DNA from: Streptomyces viridiviolaceus | GTDB lineage: Bacteria > Actinomycetota > Actinomycetes > Streptomycetales > Streptomycetaceae | DNA: 64,000 nt | Direction of reading: 5' to 3' | NCBI RefSeq assembly: GCF_014650995.1 | Contig: NZ_BMWA01000026.1 | Location: 1 to 64,000 of the forward strand | Shown here: positions 20,272 to 29,887 of the stretch, piece by piece | How positions within the stretch are numbered: the first letter of the stretch is position 1 | Layout of the letters: every line of letters starts with the position of its first letter | Notes under the pieces: model-generated | Seen by the model: only the letters and a program-made list of their open reading frames with translations | The model's database searches: none | What the model was told of the DNA's origin: nothing | Made by a program: the position numbers and the translations under genes

Positions 20272-22422
20272 GTGAGCAGCGAGAACGGACCGGCGGACGG
20301 GGGCGCTCGGGACGCGCCGCCCGAGCAGCTCGCGCTCATCCGCGAGAGCGTGCGCAGGGCGAAGGCGCCCCGCGCCAAGCCGCGGACCTGGCGCGGCGCC
20401 GCCCTCGCCAAGGAACTGCCCGTCGCCAGGGTGCTGGTCGACAAGGGCGTGCTCCACCTCGACCGGTACTTCGACTACGCCGTGCCCGAGGAACTCGACG
20501 CCGACGCCCAGCCCGGGGTGCGGGTGCGGGTGCGGTTCGGAGCGGGGCGGCACCGGGTGCGCGAAGGGCGGCGCGAGGGCGGCGGGCTCATCGACGGGTT
20601 CCTCGTCGAGCGGCTCGCCGAGTCCGACTACTCGGGACCGCTGGCCGCGCTGGCCCAGGTCGTCTCCCCCGAGCCGGTGCTCGGCGAGGAGCTGCTGGGA
20701 CTCGCGCGCGCGGTCGCCGACCGGTACGCGGGCAGCCTCGCCGACGTACTGCAGCTCGCCGTCCCGCCGCGCAACGCGCGCGCCGAGCAGCGCCCCTCAC
20801 CCGAGCCGCTGCCGCCGCCACCGGCGCCCGAGGCCGGCTCCTGGGAGCGGTACGAGCGGGGTGCCGCGTTCGTCGCGTCCCTCGCCTCGGGCGGAGCGCC
20901 GCGCGCCGTGTGGAACGCACTGCCCGGACCCGGGTGGGCCGAGGAGCTGGCGCGCGCCGTGGCGGCGACGCTGGCCTCCGGCCGCGGTGCGCTCGTCGTC
21001 CTGCCGGACGGGCGGACGGTCGCCCGGGCCGACGCCGCGCTGACCTCCCTGCTGGGGGAGGGACGGCACGCGGTGCTCACCGCCGACGCGGGCCCGGAGA
21101 AGCGGTACGCGCAATGGCTCGCGGTCCGGCGCGGCGCCGTACGGGCAGTCGTCGGCACCCGCGCCGCCATGTTCGCGCCGGTGCGGGACCTCGGACTGGT
21201 CGCCCTCTGGGACGACGGCGACGACAGCCACAGCGAACCCCACGCCCCGCAGCCGCACGCACGGGAGGTGCTGCTGCTGCGGGCGGCCCAGGACAAGTGC
21301 GCCTTCCTGCTGGGCGGCTGGAGCTGCACCGTGGAGGCCGCGCAGCTCGTGGAGAGCGGCTGGGCCCGCCCGCTGGTCGCGGCCCGGGACCAGGTGCGGG
21401 CCTCCGCCCCGCTCGTGAGGACCGTCGGGGACGGTGATCTGGCCCGGGACGAGGCCGCCCGGGCCGCACGGCTGCCGACTCTCGCCTGGCAGATCGTCAA
21501 GGACGGGCTGCGGGACGGACCGGTGCTCGTGCAGGTGCCCCGGCGCGGCTACGCGCCCCGGATGGCGTGTGCCGCCTGCCGGGCCCCCGCACGCTGCCGG
21601 CACTGCTCCGGACCGCTGGCCGCCCAGGAGTCCGGGTCCGCGCTGCGCTGCGGGTGGTGCGGGCGCGAGGAGAGCGGCTGGCACTGCCCGGAGTGCGGTT
21701 CCTTCCGGTTGCGTGCCCAGGTCGTGGGGGCCCGGCGGACCGCCGAGGAGCTGGGGCGGGCCTTCCCCGCCGTGCCCGTGCGGACCTCGGGACGCGAGCA
21801 CGTGCTCGACACCGTGCCGGGGGCCCCCGCGCTGGTCGTGAGCACCCCGGGCGCCGAGCCCGTCGCCGAGGGCGGGTACGCGGCGGCCCTGCTGCTCGAC
21901 GGCTGGGCCATGCTCGGACGGCCCGACCTGCGCGCCGGTGAGGACGCCCTGCGGCGATGGATCGCCGCCTGCGCGTTGGTACGCCCGCAGGGCGCCGGGG
22001 GCACCGTCGTCGTGGTCGCCGAGCCGACCCTGCGGCCGGTGCAGGCACTCGTGCGCTGGGACCCCGTCGGCCATGCGGTCCGGGAGCTCGCCGAGCGGGC
22101 GGAGCTGGGCTTCCCGCCGGTGTCCCGCATGGCGTCCGTGTCGGGGCGTCCCGAGGCGGTGGCCGGCTTCCTGCGGGCGGTCGTACTGCCGCGCCAGGCC
22201 GAGGTCCTGGGGCCCGTGCCGTTGCCCGTCACCCCCGCGGGGCGTCCGCGGCGGGCGGGGGCGCCGCCGCCCGGGGAGCACTGGGAGCGGGCGCTGGTGC
22301 GGGTGCCGCCGGGCAGTGGCGCGGCACTGGCCGGCGCGCTGAAGACCGCGCAGGCGGCGCGGATGGCACGTGGGGGCGAAGAGGCGGTGTGGGTGCGGAT
22401 CGATCCGCCCGACATCGGCTGA
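20272..22422 (+). CDS. priA: PriA-type primosomal protein N', helicase motifs lost
   Basis: A homologue of the replication-restart factor. It is 716 residues from GTG 20272. The N-terminal DNA-binding domain (VARVLVDKGVLHLDRYFDYAVPEEL, GVRVRVRFG) is kept. So is the zinc module with eight cysteines (CAAC, CRHC, CGWC, CPEC; about 432-476). The helicase core is degenerate. Where Walker A GxTGSGKTE should be there is ALPGPGWAEE, and the DEEH box reads WDDGDDSH. This matches the actinobacterial PriA family, annotated as probably lacking helicase activity. It may act as a DNA-structure-specific loader. The region before it holds the tRNA-like element. Confidence 0.88.
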   Translation: MSSENGPADGGARDAPPEQLALIRESVRRAKAPRAKPRTWRGAALAKELPVARVLVDKGVLHLDRYFDYAVPEELDADAQPGVRVRVRFGAGRHRVREGRREGGGLIDGFLVERLAESDYSGPLAALAQVVSPEPVLGEELLGLARAVADRYAGSLADVLQLAVPPRNARAEQRPSPEPLPPPPAPEAGSWERYERGAAFVASLASGGAPRAVWNALPGPGWAEELARAVAATLASGRGALVVLPDGRTVARADAALTSLLGEGRHAVLTADAGPEKRYAQWLAVRRGAVRAVVGTRAAMFAPVRDLGLVALWDDGDDSHSEPHAPQPHAREVLLLRAAQDKCAFLLGGWSCTVEAAQLVESGWARPLVAARDQVRASAPLVRTVGDGDLARDEAARAARLPTLAWQIVKDGLRDGPVLVQVPRRGYAPRMACAACRAPARCRHCSGPLAAQESGSALRCGWCGREESGWHCPECGSFRLRAQVVGARRTAEELGRAFPAVPVRTSGREHVLDTVPGAPALVVSTPGAEPVAEGGYAAALLLDGWAMLGRPDLRAGEDALRRWIAACALVRPQGAGGTVVVVAEPTLRPVQALVRWDPVGHAVRELAERAELGFPPVSRMASVSGRPEAVAGFLRAVVLPRQAEVLGPVPLPVTPAGRPRRAGAPPPGEHWERALVRVPPGSGAALAGALKTAQAARMARGGEEAVWVRIDPPDIG

Positions 22423-22448
22423 GCCGCGCGGACCCGGGGCACATGGTG

Positions 22449-22480
22449 CGGCCCTCCCGGGAGAAGTACCGGGAGGGCCG
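22449..22480. terminator. Bidirectional terminator between priA and the HTH gene
   Basis: Perfect 12-bp stem, 22449-22460 with 22469-22480, with an 8-base loop, between convergent genes. Confidence 0.85.
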
Positions 22481-22502
22481 AGGCGGGGGACGGGACGGCC
22501 GG

Positions 22503-23051
22503 TCAGCCGTTGCGCGGGCCGGGAAAGGCCGTCGGCCTGACCTCGTCGCGCAGGGCCGGGCTGCCGGCCGTCGGCTGGGTCGGCATGGAGCGGGCCGCCG
22601 GGACGGTCGGCACGGTGGTGACGCCGGTGCCCACGTTGACCGTGCGGGTGCCCGTCGGCTCCGGCGCGCGCTCGGCGGTCTCGGGGGCCGCCGTCTGGGC
22701 CGCGGCACGGCGGGCGCCGTAACGGCGGTGCACCGCCTGCTTGGTGACGCCGAGGGCGGAGCCGACCGCGTCCCACGAGAAGCCGAGCGAGCGGTCGAAG
22801 TCCACGGCGGCCGTGACCAGGGTCTCGACACTGTCCCGCAGCTCCTGGGCGAGACGGACCGTCGGTGCGGGGGCGCGTCCGTAGACGACGAAGCCCGTGG
22901 AGGGCCCGGTGCGGCGCGGGCGGTAGACGTTGCCCAGCTGGGCGGTGAGCGTACGCAGTGCGTCCACCTGCCGGCGGACCCGCTCGATGTCCCGCACCAG
23001 CAAGTGCAGGCTGGCCCGAGCCTGGGCGTCGTGGGTTGCGTGGTCGGCCAT
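22503..23051 (-). CDS. Small helix-turn-helix protein
   Basis: A 182-residue protein starting at ATG 23051, with GAGAGG about 8 bases before it. The N-terminal half is helical (ARASLHLLVRDIERVRRQVDALRTL). A central HTH at about 91-112 (FSWDAVGSALGVTKQAVHRRYG) resembles the sigma-region-4/MarR-like modules of a large Streptomyces family. The C-terminal 60 residues are Pro/Thr/Ala-rich and probably disordered. No ligand domain is seen. It is divergent from fmt and may regulate itself or neighbours (inference). The target is unknown. Confidence 0.8.
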   Translation of the reverse strand: MADHATHDAQARASLHLLVRDIERVRRQVDALRTLTAQLGNVYRPRRTGPSTGFVVYGRAPAPTVRLAQELRDSVETLVTAAVDFDRSLGFSWDAVGSALGVTKQAVHRRYGARRAAAQTAAPETAERAPEPTGTRTVNVGTGVTTVPTVPAARSMPTQPTAGSPALRDEVRPTAFPGPRNG

Positions 23052-23356
23052 GAACAAGCCTCTCGAACCGGCGTTGAAAGGAATCGGGCCGCGCGGGCGG
23101 CCCGTTGTGGTCAACTCTTCCTTGACCAACGCGTCAGCGCTCCGCGGGTCACGGGTCGGGGCGCGGCGGCATATGCGTGCGCCCCTCGGCCTGCGGCCTC
23201 GGGGGTCTCCCACCCGCGCACCAGTCGTGTCCGGTCGGCCGAGGGGCCTGCGTCGCCCGCGGGGGCTGTGTGCCGTCGGCGGTTTTCCGTGCCGTGCGGG
23301 CTCGTAGACTGTTGCGTTGCCCGCAACTGCCCCAGCCCGAGAGGCCCGTCCCACCC
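23052..23356. other. Divergent intergenic region, HTH gene / fmt
   Basis: 305 bases without a supported gene. TAGACT at 23305-23310 is a possible -10 for fmt, with no good -35 match. TTGACC on the minus strand (23114-23109) could be a -35 for the HTH gene, but no -10 follows. I see no RNA structure that I would defend. Confidence 0.35.
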
Positions 23357-24289
23357 ATGAAGCTCGTCTTCGCCGGTACCCCCGAGGTCGCCGTTCCCGC
23401 TCTGGACGTCCTGATCGCCTCCGGGCGGCACGAGGTGGCCGCCGTCGTCACGCGGCCCGACGCACCGGCCGGACGCGGGCGCAGGCTGGTCGCCTCCCCC
23501 GTGGCCGAGCGGGCCGAGGAGGCCGGGATCGAGGTGCTGAAGCCCGCCAGGCCGGGGGACCCCGAGTTCCTGGACCGGCTGCGGCAGATCGCGCCCGACT
23601 GCTGCCCCGTCGTCGCCTACGGTGCCCTGCTGCCGCGCGTGGCCCTGGACGTCCCGGTCCACGGCTGGATCAACCTGCACTTCTCGCTGCTGCCCGCCTG
23701 GCGCGGGGCCGCGCCCGTGCAGCACTCGCTCATGGCGGGGGACGAGATCACCGGGGCCTCCACCTTCCTCATCGAGGAGGGGCTCGACTCCGGGCCCGTC
23801 TACGGCACGGTCACCGAGGAGATCCGCCCCAGCGACACCAGCGGGGACCTGCTGACCCGGCTCGCCTTCGCCGGCGCCGGGCTGCTCGCCGCCACCATGG
23901 ACGGCATCGAGGACGGCACCCTGAAGGCCGTGCCGCAGCCGTCCGAGGGCGTCACCCTCGCCCCGAAGATCACCGTCGAGGACGCCCGGGTCGACTGGTC
24001 CGCACCGGCGCTGCGCGTCGACCGGGTGGTGCGCGGCTGCACCCCCGCGCCCGGCGCCTGGACCACCTTCCGGGGCGAGCGGCTCAAGCTCGTGCAGGCC
24101 ACGCCCGTGCCGGACCGGACCGACCTCGCCCCGGGGCGGCTCGCCGCCGGCAAGAACAACGTGTACGTCGGCACCGGCTCGTACGCCGTCGAGCTGCTGT
24201 GGGTGCAGGCCCAGGGCAAGAAGCCGATGCGGGCCGCGGACTGGGCGCGCGGGGTGCGGATCGCCGAGGGCGAGACCCTCGGGGACTGA
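23357..24289 (+). CDS. fmt: Methionyl-tRNA formyltransferase
   Basis: Formylates initiator Met-tRNA using 10-formyl-THF. It is 310 residues from ATG 23357. It begins MKLVFAGTPEVAVPAL and has the catalytic segment WINLHFSLLPAWRGAAPVQ (about 108-126, Asn/His) with a later EEGLDSGPVYG carrying the catalytic Asp. The C-terminal OB-like tRNA domain is present (VRGCTPAPGAWTTFRGERLK). The neighbouring def gene is absent; rsmB follows 77 bases on, a common fmt-rsmB arrangement. Confidence 0.97.
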   Translation: MKLVFAGTPEVAVPALDVLIASGRHEVAAVVTRPDAPAGRGRRLVASPVAERAEEAGIEVLKPARPGDPEFLDRLRQIAPDCCPVVAYGALLPRVALDVPVHGWINLHFSLLPAWRGAAPVQHSLMAGDEITGASTFLIEEGLDSGPVYGTVTEEIRPSDTSGDLLTRLAFAGAGLLAATMDGIEDGTLKAVPQPSEGVTLAPKITVEDARVDWSAPALRVDRVVRGCTPAPGAWTTFRGERLKLVQATPVPDRTDLAPGRLAAGKNNVYVGTGSYAVELLWVQAQGKKPMRAADWARGVRIAEGETLGD

Positions 24290-24366
24290 CGCCCCCGGAC
24301 CGCCTCCCGCCTCGGCCGACGTAGGCTGGGAGGCGCACTTCCTCCCACACCCGGAGCACCTTTTTC

Positions 24367-25785
24367 GTGAGCGAGCAGCCTCGTCGTCCCCGCAGACCCG
24401 GCAAGCCCTACCGCCGGCCCAAGAAGGACCCCGTCCGCGTCCTCGCCTTCGAGGCGCTCAGGGCCGTGGACGAGCGGGACGCGTACGCGAACCTCGTCCT
24501 GCCCCCACTGCTGCGCAAGGCGCGGGAGAGCGGTGACTTCGACGCCCGGGACGCGGCGCTGGCGACCGAGCTGGTGTACGGGACGCTGCGGCGGCAGGGG
24601 ACGTACGACGCGGTCATCGCCGCCTGCGTCGACCGGCCGTTGCGAGAGGTCGATCCGCCGGTGCTGGACGTGCTCAGCCTCGGCGTGCACCAGCTGCTCG
24701 GGACACGGATCCCGAGCCACGCCGCCGTGTCCGCCTCCGTGGAGCTGGCCCGGGTGGTGCTCGGCGACGGACGGGCCAAGTTCGTCAACGCCGTGCTCCG
24801 CAAGGTCGCGCAGGACGACCTCGACGGGTGGCTGGAGCGGGTCGCCCCGCCCTACGACGAGGACCCCGAGGACCACCTCGCCGTCGTGCACTCGCATCCG
24901 CGCTGGGTCGTCTCGGCGCTGTGGGACTCGCTCGGCGGCGGCCGCGCCGGCATCGAGGAGCTGCTGGCCGCCGACAACGAGCGGCCGGAGGTCACGCTGG
25001 TCGCGCGGCCCGGCCGGGCCACCAGCGACGAGCTGCTCGGCGAGGAGGCCGCCGTGCCGGGACGCTGGTCGCCCTACGCCGTGCGGCTGACCGAGGGCGG
25101 TGAGCCCGGTGCCGTCACCGCCGTGCGCGAGGGCCGCGCCGGGGTGCAGGACGAGGGCAGCCAGCTGGTCGCGCTGGCCCTGGCCAACGCGCCCCTGGAC
25201 GGGCCGGACCGGCGCTGGCTGGACGGGTGTGCCGGGCCCGGCGGCAAGGCCGCGCTGCTCGGTGCCCTGGCCGCCGAGCGGGGTGCCTTCCTGCTGGCCT
25301 CCGAGAAGCAGCCGCACCGGGCCGGGCTCGTGGCCAGGGCGCTGGACGGGAACCCCGGCCCGTACCAGGTCATCGCCGCCGACGGCACCCGGCCGCCTTG
25401 GCGGCCGGGCAGCTTCGACCGGGTGCTGGTCGATGTTCCGTGCACCGGGCTCGGCGCCCTGCGCCGCCGGCCCGAGGCGCGCTGGCGGCGCCGGCCCGAG
25501 GACCTGGACGGATTCGCGCCGCTCCAGCGCGGCCTGCTGAGCAGCGCCCTGGAGGCCGTACGGCCCGGCGGCGTCGTCGGCTACGCGACCTGCTCGCCGC
25601 ACCTCGCCGAGACCCGGGCCGTCGTCGCCGACGTCCTCAAGCAGCACCCCCGCACCGAGCTGCTCGACGCCCGTCCGCTGCTGCCCGGCGTGCCGGACCT
25701 GGGCGAGGGGCCCGACGTCCAGCTGTGGCCGCACCTGCACGGGACCGACGCGATGTACCTGGCGCTCATTCGACGATCCGGCTGA
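24367..25785 (+). CDS. rsmB: 16S rRNA m5C967 methyltransferase RsmB
   Basis: SAM-dependent RNA cytosine-5 methyltransferase. It is 472 residues starting at GTG 24367. A basic N-terminal tail and a NusB-like RNA-binding domain (about 20-165, AFEALRAVDERDAYANLVLPPLL) precede a Rossmann methyltransferase. Motifs are LDGCAGPGGKAALLGAL for SAM, DVPCTGLGALRRRPEARWR with the catalytic Cys, and VGYATCSPHLAET with the second Cys. The last 20 bases overlap the tail of the convergent MMPL gene. Confidence 0.95.
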   Translation: MSEQPRRPRRPGKPYRRPKKDPVRVLAFEALRAVDERDAYANLVLPPLLRKARESGDFDARDAALATELVYGTLRRQGTYDAVIAACVDRPLREVDPPVLDVLSLGVHQLLGTRIPSHAAVSASVELARVVLGDGRAKFVNAVLRKVAQDDLDGWLERVAPPYDEDPEDHLAVVHSHPRWVVSALWDSLGGGRAGIEELLAADNERPEVTLVARPGRATSDELLGEEAAVPGRWSPYAVRLTEGGEPGAVTAVREGRAGVQDEGSQLVALALANAPLDGPDRRWLDGCAGPGGKAALLGALAAERGAFLLASEKQPHRAGLVARALDGNPGPYQVIAADGTRPPWRPGSFDRVLVDVPCTGLGALRRRPEARWRRRPEDLDGFAPLQRGLLSSALEAVRPGGVVGYATCSPHLAETRAVVADVLKQHPRTELLDARPLLPGVPDLGEGPDVQLWPHLHGTDAMYLALIRRSG

Positions 25786-27913
25786 GGACCTGCGGTGACG
25801 GTGCCGGCGCCGTCGGCCCACCGTCCTCCCGGGCCAGCCGGTGCGGCCACCACACCCGCGGGCCCACGTCGAGGAGCAGGGACGTGACCAGCACCGAGCG
25901 CACGACGAACGTGTCCAGGAGCACCCCCAGCGCCACCGCGAAGCCGATCTCGGCGAAGACCACCATGGGCAGGGTGCCGAGGACGGCGAACGTGCCGGCC
26001 AGCACCAGGCCCGCGGAGGTGATGACCGCGCCCGTGGCGGCGAGGCCGGTCACCACGCCCGGGCGGGTGCCCCGGCGGGCCGCCTCCTCGCGGATGCGGG
26101 TCGTCAGGAAGATGTTGTAGTCGATGCCCAGGGCCACGAGGAAGACGAAGACGAGGAGCGGGAAGTCGGTCGTCTCGCCCGCGTAGCCGAACCCATGGCG
26201 GAACACCAGCGCGCTGATGCCGAGCGCCGCCGCGAACGACAGGATCACCGTGCCGATCAGCAGCAGCGGCGCGAGCAGGGCACGCAGCAGCACGCACAGG
26301 ATCAGCAGGACCACCAGCAGCACCAGCGGGATGACCAGCACGTTGTCACGCGCGGTCGCCTTGTCCATGTCGAGCAGGGACGCGGTCCCGCCGCCCACCG
26401 CGGCATCGGCGTCCGGCACCGCGTGCACGGCGTCCCGGACCCGCTCCACGGTCTGCTTCGCGGCCTCGCTGTCCGCCGGGGCGGTCATCACCGCCTCGAA
26501 GAGCACCTTGCCCTCGAAGGAGGGTCTGCTGTCCGGCGGCAGGCCCAGCGACTCGGCGACCACACCCGGCGTGGCCGCCACCGCGCGGCCGACCTGTTCG
26601 GCCTGCGCCAGGTTGCTGATGATCACCAGCGGATCGCCGCTGCCGGCCGGGAAGTACCGAGCGGAGACCTCCTGGCCGGCGATCGAGTCCGGCTCGCCGG
26701 TGAACGCGTCCGCGTTGCCGATGCCCTCCGCGCGGAGCTGGAACAGGCCCAGCGAACAGACCGCCAGCACGGCCGCCGTGACGACCCAGATCACGCGGGG
26801 ACGGCGGGCGATGCGACGGCCTGTGCGCGCCCAGACGCCCCACTCGGTGGGGTCGGCCGCGCCGAAGCGCGGGATCACCGGCCAGAAGATCCACCGGCCG
26901 AAGATCACCAGCAGGGCGGGGAACAGAGTCGTCATCGCCAGCAGCGCGACCGCGACCCCGATGGCGGCGACCGGGCCGAGGCCGCTGGTGGAGTTCATCT
27001 CGGCCAGGAGCAGCACCAGCATGCCCAGGACGACCGTCGCACCCGAGGCGAGCACGGCCGGGCCCGCGCGGTGCAGCGCCAGAGCCATGGCCTCGTGCGG
27101 GTCCGCGTGGCGGCGCAGCTCCTCGCGGTACCGGGCGACCAGGAGCAGCGCGTAGTCCGTGCCCGCCCCGAAGACCAGGACGGTGAGGATGCCGGCGCTC
27201 TGGGCGTTGACCGTCAGACCCGCGTGCTCGGCCAGCAGATGGATCAGCGCCTGAGCGGTGAACAGCGCGCAGATGCCCGCGAGCAGCGGGACCACGAGCA
27301 GGGTGGGGCTGCGGTAGGTGATCAGCAGCATCACGACGACGACGGCCATCGCGGAGAACAGCAGTGTGGAGTCGATGCCCTCGAACGCCTCGGCGAAGTC
27401 CGCGGAGGTGCCGCCCGGGCCCGTGATGTGCACGGCGAGCCCGTCGCCTCCCTCGCCGACGTCGTCCCGGACGGAGTCGACGGCGGGCCCGATCCGCTCC
27501 CAGCCCCGGCCGTCCATCGTGATCGGCACGTAGACCTGGGCCGCACGCGGGTCGGCGGGCCGGTCGTACACCGGGCCCCGGGTCTGGGCACCGATGACGC
27601 CGTCGTCGCGCAGCTCCTTGAGCTGCCGCACGTCCTGTGCGATACGGGCCCGGTCCTCGTCCGTCAGCCCGCTCTCGCGCGCGTACACGACGACGGCAGG
27701 GACCTGCTCGGGCCGGAAGTCCTTGGAGATGTCCATGACCCGGGTGGACTCCGCGGAGGCCGGCAGCCAGGAGGCCGCGTCGTTGTCCTGGGCGTCGTTG
27801 AGCTTCTGCGCGAAGGGCGCCGCCACTAACAGCACCAGCAACCACAGGGCGAGCACCAGCCACTTCGACCGCCGCCCGCACACCAGGTGTCCCACGCCTC
27901 GGTGGTCCCTCAC
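25766..27913 (-). CDS. MMPL-family RND transporter
   Basis: A 715-residue inner-membrane exporter of the MmpL/SCO6666 type, probably moving lipids or hydrophobic compounds by proton antiport. Two repeated halves are seen. Each has one helix, a large extracytoplasmic domain (about 40-180 and 400-520) and a cluster of five to six membrane helices. Conserved stretches are LVFGAGTDYALLLVARYREEL and VALGIDYNIFLTTRIREEA, the proton-relay GxDY motifs. The start is GTG 27913 with GGAGGGG upstream. It is divergent from rpe and overlaps rsmB by 20 bases at its 3' end. The substrate is unknown. Confidence 0.9.
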   Translation of the reverse strand: MRDHRGVGHLVCGRRSKWLVLALWLLVLLVAAPFAQKLNDAQDNDAASWLPASAESTRVMDISKDFRPEQVPAVVVYARESGLTDEDRARIAQDVRQLKELRDDGVIGAQTRGPVYDRPADPRAAQVYVPITMDGRGWERIGPAVDSVRDDVGEGGDGLAVHITGPGGTSADFAEAFEGIDSTLLFSAMAVVVVMLLITYRSPTLLVVPLLAGICALFTAQALIHLLAEHAGLTVNAQSAGILTVLVFGAGTDYALLLVARYREELRRHADPHEAMALALHRAGPAVLASGATVVLGMLVLLLAEMNSTSGLGPVAAIGVAVALLAMTTLFPALLVIFGRWIFWPVIPRFGAADPTEWGVWARTGRRIARRPRVIWVVTAAVLAVCSLGLFQLRAEGIGNADAFTGEPDSIAGQEVSARYFPAGSGDPLVIISNLAQAEQVGRAVAATPGVVAESLGLPPDSRPSFEGKVLFEAVMTAPADSEAAKQTVERVRDAVHAVPDADAAVGGGTASLLDMDKATARDNVLVIPLVLLVVLLILCVLLRALLAPLLLIGTVILSFAAALGISALVFRHGFGYAGETTDFPLLVFVFLVALGIDYNIFLTTRIREEAARRGTRPGVVTGLAATGAVITSAGLVLAGTFAVLGTLPMVVFAEIGFAVALGVLLDTFVVRSVLVTSLLLDVGPRVWWPHRLAREDGGPTAPAPSPQVLSRIVE

Positions 27914-28038
27914 GGCCGCCCCTCCCGGGGCCCGTGGAGCGCCCCCTCAGGCACGGACGGAACCGTCCGAACATCCGATGAACGTCCTGGGCCCGGACCG
28001 GCGCGACCCTTCGCGTCCCGGCATGGCAGTCTTGGGTC

Positions 28039-28725
28039 ATGGCCGCGCAGATCAACCCCAGCATCCTGTCCGCCGACTTCGCCCGCCTCGCGGACGAGGC
28101 GCGGGCCGTCCGGGGAGCCGACTGGCTCCACGTCGACGTCATGGACAACCATTTCGTCCCGAACCTCACCCTCGGCGTGCCGGTCGTGGAGTCCCTGGCC
28201 CGGGCGACGGACATCCCGCTGGACTGCCACCTGATGATCGAGGCCCCCGATCGGTGGGCGCCCCAGTACGTGGAGGCGGGGGCCGGTTCCGTCACCTTTC
28301 ATGTCGAGGCGGCCGCCGCTCCCGTGAGGCTCGCCCGGGAGATCCGGGCCAAGGGTGCCCGTGCCTCCATGGCGCTGAAGCCCGCGACGCCGATCGAGCC
28401 GTACGAGGACCTGCTCCCCGAGCTCGACATGCTGCTGATCATGACGGTCGAGCCGGGCTTCGGGGGGCAGGCCTTCCTGGACATCATGCTCCCCAAGATC
28501 CGCCGCACCCGCGAGTTGATCAGCAAGCACGGTCTGGAGCTGTGGCTCCAGGTCGACGGGGGTGTGTCGGACTCCACCATCGAACAGTGCGCCGACGCGG
28601 GCGCCGACGTCTTCGTCGCGGGTTCGGCCGTGTACGGGGCGTCCGACCCTGCCGAGGCCGTACGTGCACTGCGCACCCGTGCCGAGGCGGCGACCGCCAA
28701 GGCGTCCTGGGCGTGCGACCACTGA
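28039..28725 (+). CDS. rpe: Ribulose-phosphate 3-epimerase
   Basis: Interconverts ribulose-5-P and xylulose-5-P in the pentose phosphate pathway. It is a 228-residue TIM barrel. Motifs are INPSILSADFARLADE, LHVDVMDNHFVPNLTLG (catalytic Asp and metal ligands), DCHLMIE, MTVEPGFGGQAFL and QVDGGVSDSTI. Its substrate, ribulose-5-P, is also the RibBA precursor used further right in this window. About 100 bases separate it from the SorC regulator. Confidence 0.97.
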   Translation: MAAQINPSILSADFARLADEARAVRGADWLHVDVMDNHFVPNLTLGVPVVESLARATDIPLDCHLMIEAPDRWAPQYVEAGAGSVTFHVEAAAAPVRLAREIRAKGARASMALKPATPIEPYEDLLPELDMLLIMTVEPGFGGQAFLDIMLPKIRRTRELISKHGLELWLQVDGGVSDSTIEQCADAGADVFVAGSAVYGASDPAEAVRALRTRAEAATAKASWACDH

Positions 28726-28827
28726 ACCACGAGAACGTGAACGGCTCCCATCAGGGCTGATCAAAAGCGCCGGATCTGCAAGGATGAACGGCGAATCCAG
28801 AGTGTGAACAGCAGTGAGGAGATCGCC

Positions 28828-29847
28828 GTGTCGGGTATGTCGGCGGGCCGGTCAGCCATGCGGATGGGACCCGCTGAGCTGGTCCAGGCGGCGGCCATGG
28901 CCCGCCGCTTCTACCTCGAGGGCAAGTCCAAGATCCAGATCGCGGAGGAGTTCGGCGTCAGCCGCTTCAAGGTGGCCCGGGTCCTGGAGACCGCCCTCGA
29001 ACGGGACCTCGTACGAATCGAGATCAGGGTGCCGGCCGAGCTGGACGCCGAGCGCTCGGACGCGCTGCGCGCCCGCTACGGCCTCAGGCACGCGGTCGTG
29101 GTGGAGTCCCCGGCCGACGCCGAGGAGACGCCCGATCCCGAGAACCTGGGGGAAGTGGCCGCCGACCTGCTCGGCGAGCTGGTCAACGAGGGGGACGTGC
29201 TGGGGCTGGCCTGGGGCCGGTCCACCATCCACATGGCGGCGGCGCTGGACCGGCTGCCGCCGTGCACGGTGGTGCAGCTGACGGGCGTGTACGACGCCGG
29301 GACCGCCGAGCGCGGCTCGGTGGAGGCCGTGCGCCGTGCGGCCCAGGTGTCGGGCGGCGACGCGCACCCCATCTACGCGCCGATGCTGCTGCCCGACGCG
29401 GCCACCGCGACGGCGCTGCGCCACCAGACGGGTATCGCGCGGGCCTTCGAGTACTTCGACAAGGTCACGGTCGCCTGCGTCTCCATCGGTTCCTGGGAGC
29501 CGGGCATCTCGACGGTGCACGACATGCTCAGCGACGAGGAGCGGGCGCACTACGCCTCGCTCGGCGTCGCCGCCGAGATGTCCGCGCACCTCTTCGACGC
29601 CGAGGGGCGCCGGGTCGGCCGGGACCTGGGGGAGCGGTGCATCACGGTCAAGGCGGACCAGCTCCGCCGTATCCCGGAGGTCGTGGCGATCGCGGGCGGA
29701 CAGCGCAAGGCTGCGGCCATCGACGCGGTGCTGCGGTCCGGACTGGTCACCAGCCTGGTGACGGACACGTCCGCCGCGGACTACCTGATGACGGCCGGGC
29801 CGACGCCCAGGCCGGCGCTCAACCGGGCGGATCCGGACGGGGCCTGA
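28828..29847 (+). CDS. SorC/DeoR-type sugar-binding transcriptional regulator
   Basis: A 339-residue protein. The N-terminal HTH (FYLEGKSKIQIAEEFGVSRFKVARVL, about 29-54) is followed by the SorC sugar-phosphate effector domain, with LGLAWGRSTIHMAAAL, GGDAHPIYAPMLLP and EVVAIAGGQRKAAAI as family hallmarks. I chose GTG 28828 because GAGGAG lies 6 bases before it; an in-frame GTG at 28804 has no ribosome site. The effector is probably a phosphorylated pentose or deoxyribose, suggested by rpe next door (inference). Confidence 0.9.
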   Translation: MSGMSAGRSAMRMGPAELVQAAAMARRFYLEGKSKIQIAEEFGVSRFKVARVLETALERDLVRIEIRVPAELDAERSDALRARYGLRHAVVVESPADAEETPDPENLGEVAADLLGELVNEGDVLGLAWGRSTIHMAAALDRLPPCTVVQLTGVYDAGTAERGSVEAVRRAAQVSGGDAHPIYAPMLLPDAATATALRHQTGIARAFEYFDKVTVACVSIGSWEPGISTVHDMLSDEERAHYASLGVAAEMSAHLFDAEGRRVGRDLGERCITVKADQLRRIPEVVAIAGGQRKAAAIDAVLRSGLVTSLVTDTSAADYLMTAGPTPRPALNRADPDGA

Positions 29848-29887
29848 CCAGAGGTGACGGGGGGAGGGCCGTGGCAGCATCGGCGGC

